DNA of 64,000 nt from Streptomyces deccanensis (GCF_022385335.1 NZ_CP092431.1:7750001-7814000); one strand, 5' to 3'; positions 43,017 to 52,918 are shown, counted from the stretch's first letter. Program-made: numbers and translations. Notes: a model not told the origin generated them from the letters alone.

Positions 43017-44850
43017 TCAGACGTAGTCCAGGTCGAGCAGTCCCGGGTCGGGCAGGTCGCCGGCCCGCACGACCATCCGCTCCGACCGTGTCGGGCGGGC
43101 ACGGGCCGTCCCCGCAGCGCCCTCGCGCACCGTCCACGCGTAGAACGCCGACGCCGCCAGAGCGAAGGTCGCCCAGGCGGGACGCTCCCGCCAGCTCACC
43201 CGCACACGAGCGCCGTCCGGAAGCAGCGCCAGGCACCCGCCCTCCTCCGTTTCCGCGGCGAACAGCCCGCAGCCGGAGGACTCCGCGGCCCAGGCGCACC
43301 ACGGGTCGTCCTCCGGACGGGCCGCCGTGCGCCCGCGCGGAACCAGCAGCACGTCGGCGGTACGCGGCCATCGGCGGTCAGGGTCGTCCCGGTCGGCGGC
43401 CAGATGAGCCGAGGCGATGTGCGGGCCATGGCCGTTCTGCCGCGCCGCGGGATAGCGGCGGACGATCACTTCACCGTCAGCTGCCCCAGTGCCGCTGTCC
43501 GCCACGGCAACGGTGACGAACATGGGCGCCTCATGAGGAACGCGGCGGGCGCCCGGGCCGGAGGACTGGGACGGTACGGGTATCGCGGACACGGACGCGG
43601 GATGGCCGGGTTCGTCCAGCCGCAGCCAGGTGTAGAACAACCGGCGCAGCAACTCGGCAGAGCGGCCCGGTTCCGACGTGACGGTCTCCCCGACCGCCCG
43701 GAGCTCCGGATCGTCCCTCTGCCCGTCCAAGGCGGCGATCTGGCGCAGCAGGGGGCGATCGGCGGACAGGCGGGGCAGTATCCGGCCGAGCCTGGCCATG
43801 GGGGATCCCGGTGCCACCTTCGATTCGTCGAAGGCGCCGAGAATGCAGGGAATTCCCAACGCAACTCCATACATGGTCAAGGAGCCATGGTCTCCCAGAA
43901 GAAAATCAGCCGCGCAGAGGGCCGCCTTCCATGTGTCGCTTTCCGGAACCGGCAAGAGAAGCCCGGAATCCAAAAACGGAGCCAACCAGCTGTGCAGCTG
44001 CCACGAGCCATGGCCATGCCAGGAATTCGGGTGTATAGCCGCGAGCACGCGGAATTCTTCAGCGGAAAGCTCGGCCAAAACTCGACGGAGAACGTCGGCG
44101 CGCGGTGAGCCGAGCACCGAACCACTTCCCCACGTCGAGGACACGACTACGAGCTGCTGGCCCGGCAACAGCCCGAACGCCTGACGGTAGGTCTCGCGGA
44201 AGGGGAGGCTGGAGCGCAGTTGGTCGATACACGGGTCGCCGGCCACAACGGCCATGGGCAACGCCTGTGGACAGCTGACCGCAAGCCGATCGAGCTGCTC
44301 CTTGTGGGACAGGACGATCGCTGATGGGACAACGTCCCCATCGTGCAGGAGCCACTCCTCCGTGAGTCCGAAGGCTCCCGGCTCCCGGCTCCCGGCTCCC
44401 GGCTCCCGGCTCCCGGCTCCCGGCTCCCGGCTCCCGGCTCCCGGCTCCCGGCTCCCGGCTCCCGGCTCCCGGCTCCCGGCTCAAGTATTTATTATAGCCA
44501 GCCCCATGGGGTGTGCCAATCAGCGGAAATCGAAGCTGGTGCAAGCCTCCGCCCCGATTTGTAGCGAGAGCGAGGTCGAAATTCTCCGCGACGGCGACCT
44601 GCCAAGGAATCGTGAGCATTCCCCGGCGGAGCAAGAAATCGGACACGCCTCCGTCCAGTGCGGAGGAATCTGTGCAGGAGAAGACAACCTGAATCCGCTC
44701 GTCGCCGTCGAAGAGCGCAAGAAGGTCCAGGAGCCGGGTGGCTGACGTGATGTTGTGCACCACACCGAGAACCCTGCGCTGCGGTGCGACCGTCATCCAA
44801 TGCCGCGCGTCCGCTTTGAGCGGCAACGGCAGCCGGTCAGCATCTGCCAC
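43017..44850 (-). pseudogene. GT-B-fold protein (CDP-glycerol glycerophosphotransferase-like), frame-split by a 7-bp repeat
   Basis: The N-terminal part starts at GTG 44850 (ADADRLPLPLKADARHW) and runs to IGTPHGAGYNKYL, then enters the repeat. The C-terminal part resumes in another frame (GLTEEWLLHDGDVVPSAIVL) and continues with VVVSSTWGSGS, IHPNSWHGH and LLGDHGSLTMYGVALGIPCI, features of CDP-glycerol-type GT-B enzymes. It ends at 43017. The halves are offset by 1 nt modulo 3, so loss of one repeat unit (14 copies) or gain of two would restore a single protein. No other stop or frameshift is seen. It may be a phase-off gene, not a dead one. Confidence 0.72.
44373..44482 (+). repeat. Heptanucleotide tandem repeat, 15 copies of GGCTCCC
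   Basis: Fifteen perfect GGCTCCC units (44373-44477) plus GGCTC. On the coding (minus) strand the unit is GGGAGCC, and three units encode Ser-Arg-Glu-Pro-Gly-Ala-Gly. All three frames are free of stops through the tract. Because 7 is not a multiple of 3, each slippage shifts the frame of the surrounding gene. Confidence 0.95.
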
Positions 44851-45107
44851 CTGTCAACTCCTGCCTTCCGTCATTCTGCGGTGACGCCGTCGCGCCGCCA
44901 CCGCAACCGGCCTCACCATAGTCTGGCTCCCGAATCCCGATCCCCTGCGCGTCGGTGTTCGGTGTTCCGTGACCGAGGCCCGGCCAACTGTGCGCAGTGG
45001 CCGAGGGCTGGGCACGGGGTCAAGCTTCGTCAGCGGGATCGGCTTGACTGTGCCGTGGTTGCTCTGAGGGGCTTCGTGGCGGCGGTGACGGTCTTCTCGT
45101 CGACGGG

Positions 45108-45392
45108 CTACCGATAGCGGTTGTCCCATGCGTCGCCTTCGGCGAGGTGGTGCAGCAGGGTCTGGAGCCCTGGGCTAGTGCCGGGCGAGGCGCACCGTCC
45201 GACCTTGCCTCCGCGACCGGGACTCTGTCGCCCCTGTGCACAGGCGCACAGTTCGGGTTCCGCTCGGCGGATGAACCGGTCGACGATGCTGTCGATGCGG
45301 TACCGGCCAAGGATCTCCGCCAGGCGGGCATCGCCCGTAGTGGGCTGGCCGTTCGGTGTCGTCAGCATGTCGCAGTACGCGCCGAACTCCAT
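45108..45392 (-). pseudogene. Fragment resembling the C-terminus of an HD-domain phosphohydrolase
   Basis: Starts MEFGAYCDMLTTPNGQPTTG and continues LAEILGRYRIDSIVDRFIRRA. This resembles the segment following the HD motif in small Streptomyces HD proteins (ADMTTGP-like, then AEIxxRYGPxxxV). The HD residues themselves should lie upstream but are not found in frame. Beyond residue 60 the sequence loses similarity. Confidence 0.4.
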
Positions 45393-45903
45393 CGAGCGGA
45401 CTGAACCCGGTCACGGCCAGACACCAGCGGGCAGCGCTGAGCAGGGAGCGAGTGCCAGCCGACGCCTTCAGCTCATGGCAGACGAGAAACAGCCCCAACG
45501 GACTGGAACCTCCGCGGGGATCATGTCAACGTACAACGACCTAGAAAACGCCTAGGTCAGCGAAGGGGTGTGGGCCTTGGGGTCAACCGGCAGACGGCTG
45601 GCTGCCCTGAGCCCACAGCCCGCGCTACTCGGTCCCGTGACAGAACACAGCCCCAAGGAAGTCCACCTGTCGAATCCTGCAATCCGATCGGCCCGCTTCA
45701 CTGCTCCCATCCTCTTGGGGCGTTGGTCCTCCGGCCGCGCTCGTGGTCCGCAACCTCCACCGACTCATGGGCGACGAGTTGTGGATGCTCGTAACGGACG
45801 ACGTGACTCCCGCCCGTAGCGGTATGCCTGCTGGCCTTCTGTCTGAGACTGACGCGGTGCGCGGGTATCTCCCCGTCGCACAGAGCGATACCTAGCAGAC
45901 GAT

Positions 45904-45928
45904 CCCCGGTTACCGAAACCGGGGTTTC
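45904..45928 (+). terminator. Hairpin with short T run
   Basis: CCCCGGTT (45904-45911) pairs with AACCGGGG (45917-45924) around a 5-nt loop, followed by TTTCT. It is the best intrinsic-terminator-like structure at this junction, just before the xis/int pair. Confidence 0.5.
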
Positions 45929-46037
45929 TCCGGACAGTTGATGTCGTCCTCACCGGCTGCTTGGCGGTGGATTCGGTGCGGACATGGTCCTGCCCGTGCC
46001 CGCCATGTTGGCGGCGATAGTCCGGAGGTCGTCACGC

Positions 46038-46250
46038 GTGTGCGACAAACTGCATTCCGTTCGGAGCGTCGCTGAAATGCTCGATGTCAGTCGGCGATCC
46101 GTTTACCGATATATCGAGGCCGGCGAGCTGACTGTTGTCGACATGCGCACCGGAGTCGAAAGATCCCGTGTTCGGATTCCTGGACGCGAGATAGAGGCCC
46201 TGATCGAGCGCCGCATGGCCCTATCGAAGACCACCCAGTCGGCTTTGTAG
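46038..46250 (+). CDS. Excisionase-like helix-turn-helix protein
   Basis: About 70 residues from GTG 46038; the frame is open from 45984. The MerR/Xis-type winged helix is clear: [20 protein letters not shown], then [15 protein letters not shown]. It lies 52 nt upstream of the integrase on the same strand, the usual xis-int order of actinobacterial integrative elements. Codon choice has more A/T at third positions than the flanking chromosome, consistent with transfer. Confidence 0.8.
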   Translation: MCDKLHSVRSVAEMLDVSRRSVYRYIEAGELTVVDMRTGVERSRVRIPGREIEALIERRMALSKTTQSAL

Positions 46251-46302
46251 AGCTCATACCCCGAGTCATTGCTGTCATTCCTTTAATCGGTGGAAAGGTT
46301 TA

Positions 46303-47454
46303 ATGCCCTACGTACGCAAGCTGCCGTCTGGTAAATGGCAGGCCACGGTCCGAAATCGTGCCGGTGAGCGAATCACGGAAACGTTCCCCCTGAAGACACA
46401 GGCTCGTTCGTGGGGAGCGAAACTCGAAGAGCAGCTTGCTCGCAGTGCGGTTCGTGATCCACGCGCCGGAAAGATTAAGTTTCATGAATGGCACGACCGG
46501 TGGTGGGAGGCCCGTGTCGTCGAGCCGCGGACCTTGAGCGGGGACGCTTCCACGATCCGCACGCATGTCATGCCCCACTGGGCCGACTGGGAATTGCGTG
46601 AGATGGCACGCATGGACGTGCAGACTTGGGTTCGCAAGCTAGTCGTTGATGGTAAGGGTGCATCAGCAATCCGGCGAGCTTACAACTTGCTGTCTACGAT
46701 GATGCGCGATGCGGTCGATGAGGATTTGATCGCGGTTACTCCGTGTCGGCGCATCGAACTCCCTCCAGAGGTCGTCAAGCCTCCTCAGTGGTTCACGCAA
46801 GCTCAGGCTCAGGCGGTCCTCGATAGGCTGTCGCCACCGTGGCAGACAATGGCTCTATTGGGTTTCTATACCGGTCTGCGATGGGGAGAACTTTCGGGCC
46901 TGCACGGGCATCGGATTGACTGGCTTCGCTCGCGTCTCTTCGTTGTTGAGGTCAATACGACATCGGGGATAAAGGAGTATCCGAAGAGTTCGAAGAGTCG
47001 GCGCGAAGTGCCAATTCCGGACCACGTACTTGAAGCGATGTCCAGGCATATGCGCGGTCGTGATCCTGATGGGGTGGTCTTTACCACTGTTACGAAGGGG
47101 CGCGCCGGGCGGTTGCTTGTCGACGGCAACTGGCGTCGACAGACGTGGTGGCCCGCTGTCGATGAGGCGAAATATGTTAACCAGGACGGGAAACTGCGGC
47201 CGGTTCCGCACTATCCGCCTCACTCGATGCGGCATACGTGCGCGTCGTGGTTGGTGCAGCAGGGCGTCTCCCTGTACGAGGTTCAGCACCTCCTCGGTCA
47301 CGAGAGCCACCACACGACTCAGCGATACGCCCATCTGGCTCCGGACTCTCACCAGGCTGTCTTGGGTGCATGGACTCGACTGGAATCCCAGTTGATCGTG
47401 CCGACCGCAAAGGCAGTTGTAGGCGGCGGTCTCCGACGCCGACCTTCGCAGTAG
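46303..47454 (+). CDS. Tyrosine recombinase (phage/ICE-type integrase)
   Basis: 383 residues. The N-terminal SAM-like core-binding domain includes [19 protein letters not shown]. Catalytic residues are visible: Arg in [12 protein letters not shown], His-x-x-Arg in [11 protein letters not shown], His in [10 protein letters not shown] and Tyr in RYAHLAP. GGAAAGG precedes the ATG. It would integrate an element at an att site, often a tRNA gene, though no tRNA was found here. Transfer, replication and phage structural genes are absent, so only a fragment of the element seems to be present. Confidence 0.92.
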   Translation: MPYVRKLPSGKWQATVRNRAGERITETFPLKTQARSWGAKLEEQLARSAVRDPRAGKIKFHEWHDRWWEARVVEPRTLSGDASTIRTHVMPHWADWELREMARMDVQTWVRKLVVDGKGASAIRRAYNLLSTMMRDAVDEDLIAVTPCRRIELPPEVVKPPQWFTQAQAQAVLDRLSPPWQTMALLGFYTGLRWGELSGLHGHRIDWLRSRLFVVEVNTTSGIKEYPKSSKSRREVPIPDHVLEAMSRHMRGRDPDGVVFTTVTKGRAGRLLVDGNWRRQTWWPAVDEAKYVNQDGKLRPVPHYPPHSMRHTCASWLVQQGVSLYEVQHLLGHESHHTTQRYAHLAPDSHQAVLGAWTRLESQLIVPTAKAVVGGGLRRRPSQ

Positions 47455-47620
47455 TGAAGTGAACGTCTAGGTGCTTCTGCCGGCGACCGCTTGGTCCCGC
47501 ACGAGCCGAGGGCGGCCGAGGATGCATCCGGGTCAAGGGTGTGTGGTGGTGGATCCACCCGCGCAGTGGCCGGGTAACCTGCTGCTTCTCCTTGCGCCCG
47601 CGACCCCAGCTGCCCCCCCC

Positions 47621-47656
47621 AAGCCCCCTTGATCTGGCACCTGCCGGTCAGGGGGC
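47621..47656 (+). terminator. GC-rich hairpin after the integrase
   Basis: AGCCCCCTTGA (47621-47631) pairs with TCAGGGGGCT (47647-47656), with one bulge and a loop of about 15 nt. It lacks a U run, as is common for Streptomyces terminators. Confidence 0.45.
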
Positions 47657-47800
47657 TGTTGGCGTTAGTCCTCGATTCTGCAGTGCTTCGAGCGGGGAAA
47701 GTGGCAACTCGCGAAGCCCGGCGGTGCGGCCTGCCACCGCGTAGGCTGTGGCCAGAGTGTCGATCGGGATCCGTGCGCCTCTGACGACCGCCCGTGGCGG

Positions 47801-48035
47801 TGACGCACGTATGACGCACGAGGCTCTCTGAGGGGCTTGGATTTCGCCTCGAAACCGCCTCTGACCTTTATGTTTCCTGACAAGGGGCAAACTGCACACC
47901 TTCCCGATGACGCATCATGTGGAGTGCGTGGCGATCCTTGAGCCGGTCGGGAAGGGCGCCTGAACTGCGGTTTTGTGCGTGCACATTATGTGCGGTATGG
48001 GCGTTGTGGGCGATATCTTGACGCTGAAATGACGC
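47801..48035 (+). repeat. Five TGACGC direct repeats, two pairs spaced 11 bp
   Basis: TGACGC at 47801, 47812, 47908, 48019 and 48030. The first pair extends to TGACGCACG. Each pair is spaced by 11 bp, one helical turn. The layout suits arm-type binding sites of the nearby tyrosine recombinase, but no function is shown. Confidence 0.4.
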
Positions 48036-48286
48036 TCGTTCTGATGGAGTGTCAGGCGGCTTGCGGGCAGGTCAGTCGCGGAGCTGCGCCGGGAGTGTTT
48101 GATCCTCAGCCGACGACTGGCAGCCACGGCGGTGGGTGTGCCGACCGATCGCGCACGCGTGCGCCTCGGCGCCCCCCTGAGCAACCTGGGTGGGCGCTCG
48201 GCCTTGGGCTGGTGCACTTCACACTTGCGCTGATAGTCCGCTGACCCTAGGCTCGTCCGCCGTCGTTCGTCGACGTTGTCACGCAG

Positions 48287-48556
48287 TTGGACGTTCACCT
48301 GCTCGTCTTGCAGGCTCTCGGCCTCGTTCCCGTCATCCGCCGACTGCGCGGATCCGATTCGTCGGTGCGCTTTGAGGCTCGCCTAGATCTGCTGGACGTC
48401 GTCAGCTCCGCGCTGCTCCTCGGCGGCCTGCTGCTGAGCCTCGCCGTGGCGGAATTCTGGTTCTGGCTCACCATCGCCGGTTTCGCGCTCATGGCTGCCG
48501 TCTACGCCGTCAAGGGCGTCTACCGGCTCCGCGCTCGCCGCCGTCCCACGGCCTGA
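48287..48556 (+). CDS. Small membrane protein (89 aa)
   Basis: TTG 48287 is the first start in frame; GTG 48364 is possible. The product has two adjacent membrane helices (VVSSALLLGGLLLSLAVAEF and WFWLTIAGFALMAAVYAV), then a basic Arg-rich tail. A TTGCGC/TAGGCT promoter lies 34-62 nt upstream. The function is unknown. The next gene begins 16 nt later. Confidence 0.65.
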   Translation: MDVHLLVLQALGLVPVIRRLRGSDSSVRFEARLDLLDVVSSALLLGGLLLSLAVAEFWFWLTIAGFALMAAVYAVKGVYRLRARRRPTA

Positions 48557-48572
48557 TCCAAACGGCAGGCGC

Positions 48573-48752
48573 ATGCCGGGTCTGACAGAACTGGAGGACG
48601 GCTACGAACGCATCGAGGTGCGCTACCGGGACCGGCCCGACGGCGCCACCCTCATCCATGAGACCGAAGAGCCCGCTTTGGTCGACGCCCTGCACGACTG
48701 GTTCGACGCACAACTCAGCGACCATGGCAACCACGCCGAATCAGGCCACTGA
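48573..48752 (+). CDS. Small acidic protein (59 aa)
   Basis: ATG 48573 to TGA 48752 with good codon bias. The sequence (MPGLTELEDGYERIEVRYRD, then EPALVDALHDWFDAQLSDHG) recalls short Streptomyces proteins ending in ALHxWFDAQLSDHG, which are sometimes misnamed aspartate carbamoyltransferase. It is not an enzyme of that family by length. It lies between the small membrane protein and the GNAT gene on the same strand. Confidence 0.7.
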   Translation: MPGLTELEDGYERIEVRYRDRPDGATLIHETEEPALVDALHDWFDAQLSDHGNHAESGH

Positions 48753-48774
48753 TCAACGGCACGAGCACCACGGC

Positions 48775-49293
48775 ATGCCATCAGGCGCAACACACACGAT
48801 CGGAGTGGACGACTTGAACGAGCCGTACGACCCCTACGACTCATACGACCCGTACGAGCTGAGCGTGGGCGTACCCACCGTCGAGGTCTTCCGCCGCCTG
48901 CGCACCGACGCCGGCCTTTCGGACAAGGCCCCGGAGGCGGTCGCACTCGCCCTGCCCAACACCTGGCACGGCGTGGTCGTTCACCACGAAGGAGAGCCCA
49001 TCGGCATGGGCCGCGTCATCGGTGACGGCGGTACCGCGTTCCAGATCGTCGACGTCTGCGTCCACCCCGCACACCAGGGTCGCGGCCTCGGCCAACGCAT
49101 CATGGCTGCCCTCACCGAGGAACTGGAGCGCCGGGCACCCGCCACCGCATACGTCTCGCTGATCGCCGACGGCCCCGCCCGCTTCCTCTACGAGAAGTAC
49201 GGCTTCACAGACACCGCCGCACACGACTCGATCGGCATGTACCGCGTGATGGGTGCAAGTCCTGGGCTCAGCGCATCACCTGCCGCGCCATAG
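48775..49293 (+). CDS. GNAT-family N-acetyltransferase
   Basis: About 172 residues from ATG 48775. TTG 48814 has a better-placed GGAG upstream and may be the true start. The GNAT core has IVDVCVHPAHQGRGLGQRIM (acetyl-CoA binding) and ADGPARFLYEKYGF. A tandem DPYDSYDPYE stretch precedes it. The acceptor is unknown. Confidence 0.85.
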   Translation: MPSGATHTIGVDDLNEPYDPYDSYDPYELSVGVPTVEVFRRLRTDAGLSDKAPEAVALALPNTWHGVVVHHEGEPIGMGRVIGDGGTAFQIVDVCVHPAHQGRGLGQRIMAALTEELERRAPATAYVSLIADGPARFLYEKYGFTDTAAHDSIGMYRVMGASPGLSASPAAP

Positions 49294-49462
49294 CCAGACG
49301 CAGCCCTCCTACCGCCGCACGCACGGCTGTCCCCGCGAACCAGGTGCGGACGCGTCCGACTTCGGGCCCGGCTGCTCCTGTCGCTCATGAACATCTCGTT
49401 GCAGCCCACCCCCACGGCGGCCGAGCCGCCGATACTGACCGGGCGGCGAAACGGGGGCACGG

Positions 49463-50251
49463 GTGGACTGGACGTTGGCGGGAGGGCTGGCCGCCGGCCT
49501 GCTGATCGCAACGGTGACCGCGCCCGCCGGCGTGTCCGGTGCCGTATTCCTTCTCCCCGTCCAGTTGAGCGTCTTCGGCGTGCCCAGTCCGGCGGTGACC
49601 CCGACCAACCTGCTGTACAACGTGGTCGCCGGCCCTGGCGCCCTGTGGCGCTACCGCCGCGACGGCGCCCTGCGCGGCGACCTCGCCCGCCGCTTGGTGC
49701 TGGGCACGCTGCCCGGCGTCGTCGTCGGCGCCGCCGTTCGCGTCTTTGCCTTCCCCGGCCCGAATGTGTTCCGGCTGCTGATCGCCGTCCTGCTGCTTCC
49801 GCTCGGCCTGTGGCTCTGCCTGCGCGCTCTCACTCCGGCTCGCCATCTCCGGCAGCCGCCCGCGGGCGAGTTGGCCCCATGCACCCTCACCGTCCTCGCC
49901 TTGGCGGTCGGAGTGATCGGCGGCATGTACGGCATCGGCGGCGGCTCTCTTCTCGGGCCGGTGCTCGCCGCGCGCGGCCTGCCCGTCGCACGCGTGGCCC
50001 CCGCCGCGCTCGCCGCGACGTTCGCCACCTCCCTCGTCGGCGCGGCCGCCTACGCACTCCTGTCGCTGGCGAGTTCCGGAGACATCGCCCCGAACTGGTG
50101 GCTCGGCCTGGCCTGCGGCATCGGAGGACTGCTCGGCGGCTACCTCGGCGCACGCCTCCAACCCCGCCTTCCCGAACGAGCCCTACGCCTGCTCCTCGGC
50201 GCCCTCGCCACAGCCCTCGGGGCCCTGTACGCCGCCCAGACACTGCGCTGA
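49463..50251 (+). CDS. TauE/SafE-family permease
   Basis: 262 residues from GTG 49463. Seven to eight membrane helices are present with the family's repeated motif (AGVSGAVFLLPVQL and GGMYGIGGGSLLGPVL) in each half. These transporters move sulfur-containing anions such as sulfite or sulfoacetate. No sulfur gene is adjacent, so the substrate is unknown. Confidence 0.88.
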   Translation: MDWTLAGGLAAGLLIATVTAPAGVSGAVFLLPVQLSVFGVPSPAVTPTNLLYNVVAGPGALWRYRRDGALRGDLARRLVLGTLPGVVVGAAVRVFAFPGPNVFRLLIAVLLLPLGLWLCLRALTPARHLRQPPAGELAPCTLTVLALAVGVIGGMYGIGGGSLLGPVLAARGLPVARVAPAALAATFATSLVGAAAYALLSLASSGDIAPNWWLGLACGIGGLLGGYLGARLQPRLPERALRLLLGALATALGALYAAQTLR

Positions 50252-50852
50252 GCCACTCCGGTTGCGCATCCGCGGCGGAGAGCCCTCAACCACTTGATCC
50301 CGTTGTCCACGTCACTACTGGGGCGGCTCCGCCGTCACTTGAACGACGTGATCGGTCATCTGCCGCCCGGGCAGGCGACGGTCCGATTCGACCGACGCGG
50401 CTGGGGGATCTCGCGGGCCCAGCCCGGCCCCTATCACCTCGTCCAGTTCGCCGACCCTCCATGGCGTGCCAGAGGCTCGTTGGACGCTCCGGCCGGTCCG
50501 AAGATCGGTGCACAGGTCCGTAAGTTTGTGGCGCCCCATGCTTCCCGAAACGTTGCGCTCCGGCTGCATCAATATCTGTGCCCGCAGACTGAGATTTCAA
50601 CGGAACATGCAGACAGATTCTCTGCCGCACAATTGAACTGGGATTTTCATCGCGCACATGCCTCTGCGGTGTGCTACTGTCGATCTCAGTTGCAGTTGTG
50701 GTTCCCGAAACTTCAAGTGCTCTCCGGTCGGCTTCTGTGCCCCTGGGAAGCACTTTTGCATTTCCGGTCCTTTTCCGGGCGGGGTGATCATCGCGGCGAC
50801 ATGGTGTCCGCGCTGTGCGGATCCCGATGCACTGCCCCAAAGGAGAAATGAC
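50252..50852. other. Long leader region before the cold-shock gene
   Basis: About 600 bp. A plus-strand frame from TTG 50294 is open to the csp gene but has no recognised domain. Between about 50718 and 50757 AAGTGCT pairs with AGCACTT around a longer loop, and further GC-rich pairings follow, so part of this stretch may be a structured csp 5' untranslated region. Confidence 0.4.
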
Positions 50853-51056
50853 ATGGCTGCTGGTACCGTGAAGTGGTTCAACGCGGAAAAGGGCTTCGGC
50901 TTCATCGAGCAGGATGGTGGCGGCCCCGACGTGTTCGCCCACTACTCGAACATCGCCGCCCAGGGCTACCGCGAGCTGCTGGAGGGCCAGAAGGTGACCT
51001 TCGACATCGCGCAGGGCCAGAAGGGCCCGACGGCCGAGAACATCGTTCTCGCCTGA
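50853..51056 (+). CDS. CspA-family cold-shock protein
   Basis: 67 residues, the normal length. It has the RNP1 motif KGFGFIEQD and an RNP2-like segment VFAHYSNI. It is an OB-fold single-stranded RNA/DNA chaperone. AGGAG lies 7 nt before the ATG. It has its own terminator (51075-51112) and is followed by the DEAD-box helicase gene, forming a cold-adaptation block. Confidence 0.95.
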   Translation: MAAGTVKWFNAEKGFGFIEQDGGGPDVFAHYSNIAAQGYRELLEGQKVTFDIAQGQKGPTAENIVLA

Positions 51057-51074
51057 CACTGGCGCGCACTTCGT

Positions 51075-51112
51075 AGCTGGGGCCCGCATCCTTCGGGGTG
51101 CGGGCCCCAGCT
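51075..51112 (+). terminator. Terminator after the cold-shock gene
   Basis: A perfect 14-bp stem AGCTGGGGCCCGCA / TGCGGGCCCCAGCT with a loop containing TTCG. No U run. The following 260 bp to the helicase start hold no gene. Confidence 0.8.
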
Positions 51113-51373
51113 GCTCGCATTTCCGCAGTTGTTTCACCTGTGGACGACGACCAGGAATCCGTTGGCTCAGTGCACGGATTCCCCTTCGGGGCATCGCAGT
51201 GGACGCCCCGAATGTTGACTCCCACATTGCGCCACTCATTTCAGCGCCTGCGCCCGCACGGATTTTCGTCGGCCAGATCCGCTATCGCGTATGACCGGCC
51301 CTTCTTGCGATTCTCCGTGCTGCTCATTGCTGCGGGAATTCCTTGATATGTGCCGCATCGAGGAAGGTTCCGC

Positions 51374-52870
51374 ATGAACCGCACACGCACGAACGACCGC
51401 TTCACCCGCACCCGTAACGGCAGTGCCGACTCAGGAAGGGGAGGCAGCCGCATCGGCTCGTCGACCCCGCGCCGGTCCGGCGGGCCGAGCCGCTCCGGTG
51501 ATTACGGCCGCCGACCCGCCAGGCTCCGAGGGGAGTTCGCCCTCCCCAAGACGATCACCCCCGCGCTTCCCGCCGTGGAGGGCTTCGCCGATCTCGACAT
51601 GCCCCGGGAGCTGCTGGCCGCGCTCGGTACGCAAGGCGTGACCGTGCCGTTCCCGATCCAGGCCGCGACGCTGCCGAACTCCCTCGCCGGCCGTGACGTC
51701 CTCGGCCGTGGCCGCACCGGCTCCGGCAAGACCCTCGCCTTCGGGCTGGCGCTGCTGGCCCGTACGGCCGGGCGGCGCGCCGAGGCCAGGCAGCCGCTGG
51801 GGCTGATCCTCGTACCGACGCGTGAGCTGGCGCAGCAGGTCACCGACGCGCTGGCCCCGTACGCCCGCTCCCTGAAGCTGCGGCTGGCGACCGTGGTGGG
51901 CGGGATGCCGATCGGCAGGCAGGCGAGCGCGCTGCGCGGTGGCGCCGAGGTCGTCGTCGCCACACCGGGACGTCTCAAGGACCTCATCGACCGCGGCGAC
52001 TGCCGGCTGGGCCAGGTCCACATCACCGTCCTCGACGAGGCCGACCAGATGGCCGACATGGGCTTCATGCCGCAGGTCACCGCCCTGCTCGACCAGGTCC
52101 GTCCCGAGGGTCAGCGCATGCTGTTCTCCGCGACCCTCGATCGTAACGTCGACCTGCTCGTGCGGCGCTACCTGAGCGATCCCGTCGTGCACTCCGTCGA
52201 CCCGTCGGTCGGCGCGGTCACGACGATGGAGCACCACGTGCTGCATGTCCACGGCGCCGACAAGCACACGGCCACCACCGAGATCGCCGCACGCGACGGC
52301 CGCGTGATCATGTTCCTCGACACCAAGCACGCCGTCGACCGCCTCACCGAGCATCTCCTGAACAGCGGGGTACGGGCCGCCGCCCTGCACGGCGGGAAGT
52401 CGCAGCCCCAGCGCACCCGTACGCTGACGCAGTTCAAGACGGGGCACGTCAACGTGCTGGTCGCGACCAACGTCGCGGCGCGCGGCATTCACGTCGACAA
52501 CCTCGACCTTGTCGTCAACGTCGACCCGCCGACCGACCACAAGGACTACCTTCACCGCGGCGGCAGGACCGCCCGTGCAGGGGAGTCCGGCAGCGTCGTC
52601 ACCCTGGTCACCCCGAACCAGCGCCGCGGCATGACCCGCCTCATGGCAGCGGCCGGCATCGTCCCGCAGACCACCCAGGTCCGCGTCGGCGAGGAGGCCC
52701 TGCAACGCATCACCGGCGCCCAGGCCCCCTCCGGCATCCCGGTCGTCATCACGGCGCCGGTGGTCGAACGCCCCAAGAAGCGCAGCGCCACTTCACGCGG
52801 CCGGCGCAGCTCCGCCTCGGCACCCCGGCGCGCGTCCGTACGGCAGTCCACGCCCGGGGCGGCCGCATAG
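51374..52870 (+). CDS. DEAD-box RNA helicase
   Basis: 498 residues from ATG 51374 with GAGGAAGG upstream. Motifs: Q-motif region VPFPIQAATLP, GRTGSGKT (motif I), PTRELAQQV (Ia), TPGRL, VLDEADQM (II), FSATLD (III) and HRGGRTARAG (VI). The Arg/Ser-rich tails resemble those of CsdA/RhlE-type enzymes that unwind structured RNA in the cold. Followed by CBS and SCO5918-type genes. Confidence 0.95.
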   Translation: MNRTRTNDRFTRTRNGSADSGRGGSRIGSSTPRRSGGPSRSGDYGRRPARLRGEFALPKTITPALPAVEGFADLDMPRELLAALGTQGVTVPFPIQAATLPNSLAGRDVLGRGRTGSGKTLAFGLALLARTAGRRAEARQPLGLILVPTRELAQQVTDALAPYARSLKLRLATVVGGMPIGRQASALRGGAEVVVATPGRLKDLIDRGDCRLGQVHITVLDEADQMADMGFMPQVTALLDQVRPEGQRMLFSATLDRNVDLLVRRYLSDPVVHSVDPSVGAVTTMEHHVLHVHGADKHTATTEIAARDGRVIMFLDTKHAVDRLTEHLLNSGVRAAALHGGKSQPQRTRTLTQFKTGHVNVLVATNVAARGIHVDNLDLVVNVDPPTDHKDYLHRGGRTARAGESGSVVTLVTPNQRRGMTRLMAAAGIVPQTTQVRVGEEALQRITGAQAPSGIPVVITAPVVERPKKRSATSRGRRSSASAPRRASVRQSTPGAAA

Positions 52871-52918
52871 GCCCTCCGTTCTCAGGAAGCCGACCCAACT
52901 CTCCTCAGGAGGCACCCT

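Larger units (their letters stand above)
44851..45983. other. Junction region, mostly non-coding, with gene relics
   Basis: About 1.1 kb between the split GT-B gene and the excisionase. It holds an HD-domain-like fragment (45108-45392, minus), a possible short plus-strand ORF (45767-45895, MGDELWMLVTDDVTPARSGM) of no known family, and a hairpin at 45904. The disorder is what is expected at the edge of an integrated element. Confidence 0.4.
47455..48286. other. Region downstream of the integrase without a confident gene
   Basis: About 830 bp. It contains a hairpin at 47621 and five TGACGC repeats (47801-48035). A TTGCGC / 17 nt / TAGGCT promoter (48225-48253) probably serves the small membrane-protein gene. 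It is a good place to look for the attachment site. Confidence 0.45.

Noticed and set aside
44373..44482. CRISPR array or designed protein repeat
   Set aside because: Units are 7 bp without spacers, and the Ser-Arg-Glu-Pro-Gly-Ala-Gly protein repeat is only the consequence of reading the 7-bp unit three times.
50294..50851. A 185-codon ORF before the cold-shock gene
   Set aside because: No domain, odd codon bias in its second half, and it overlaps the probable csp leader.
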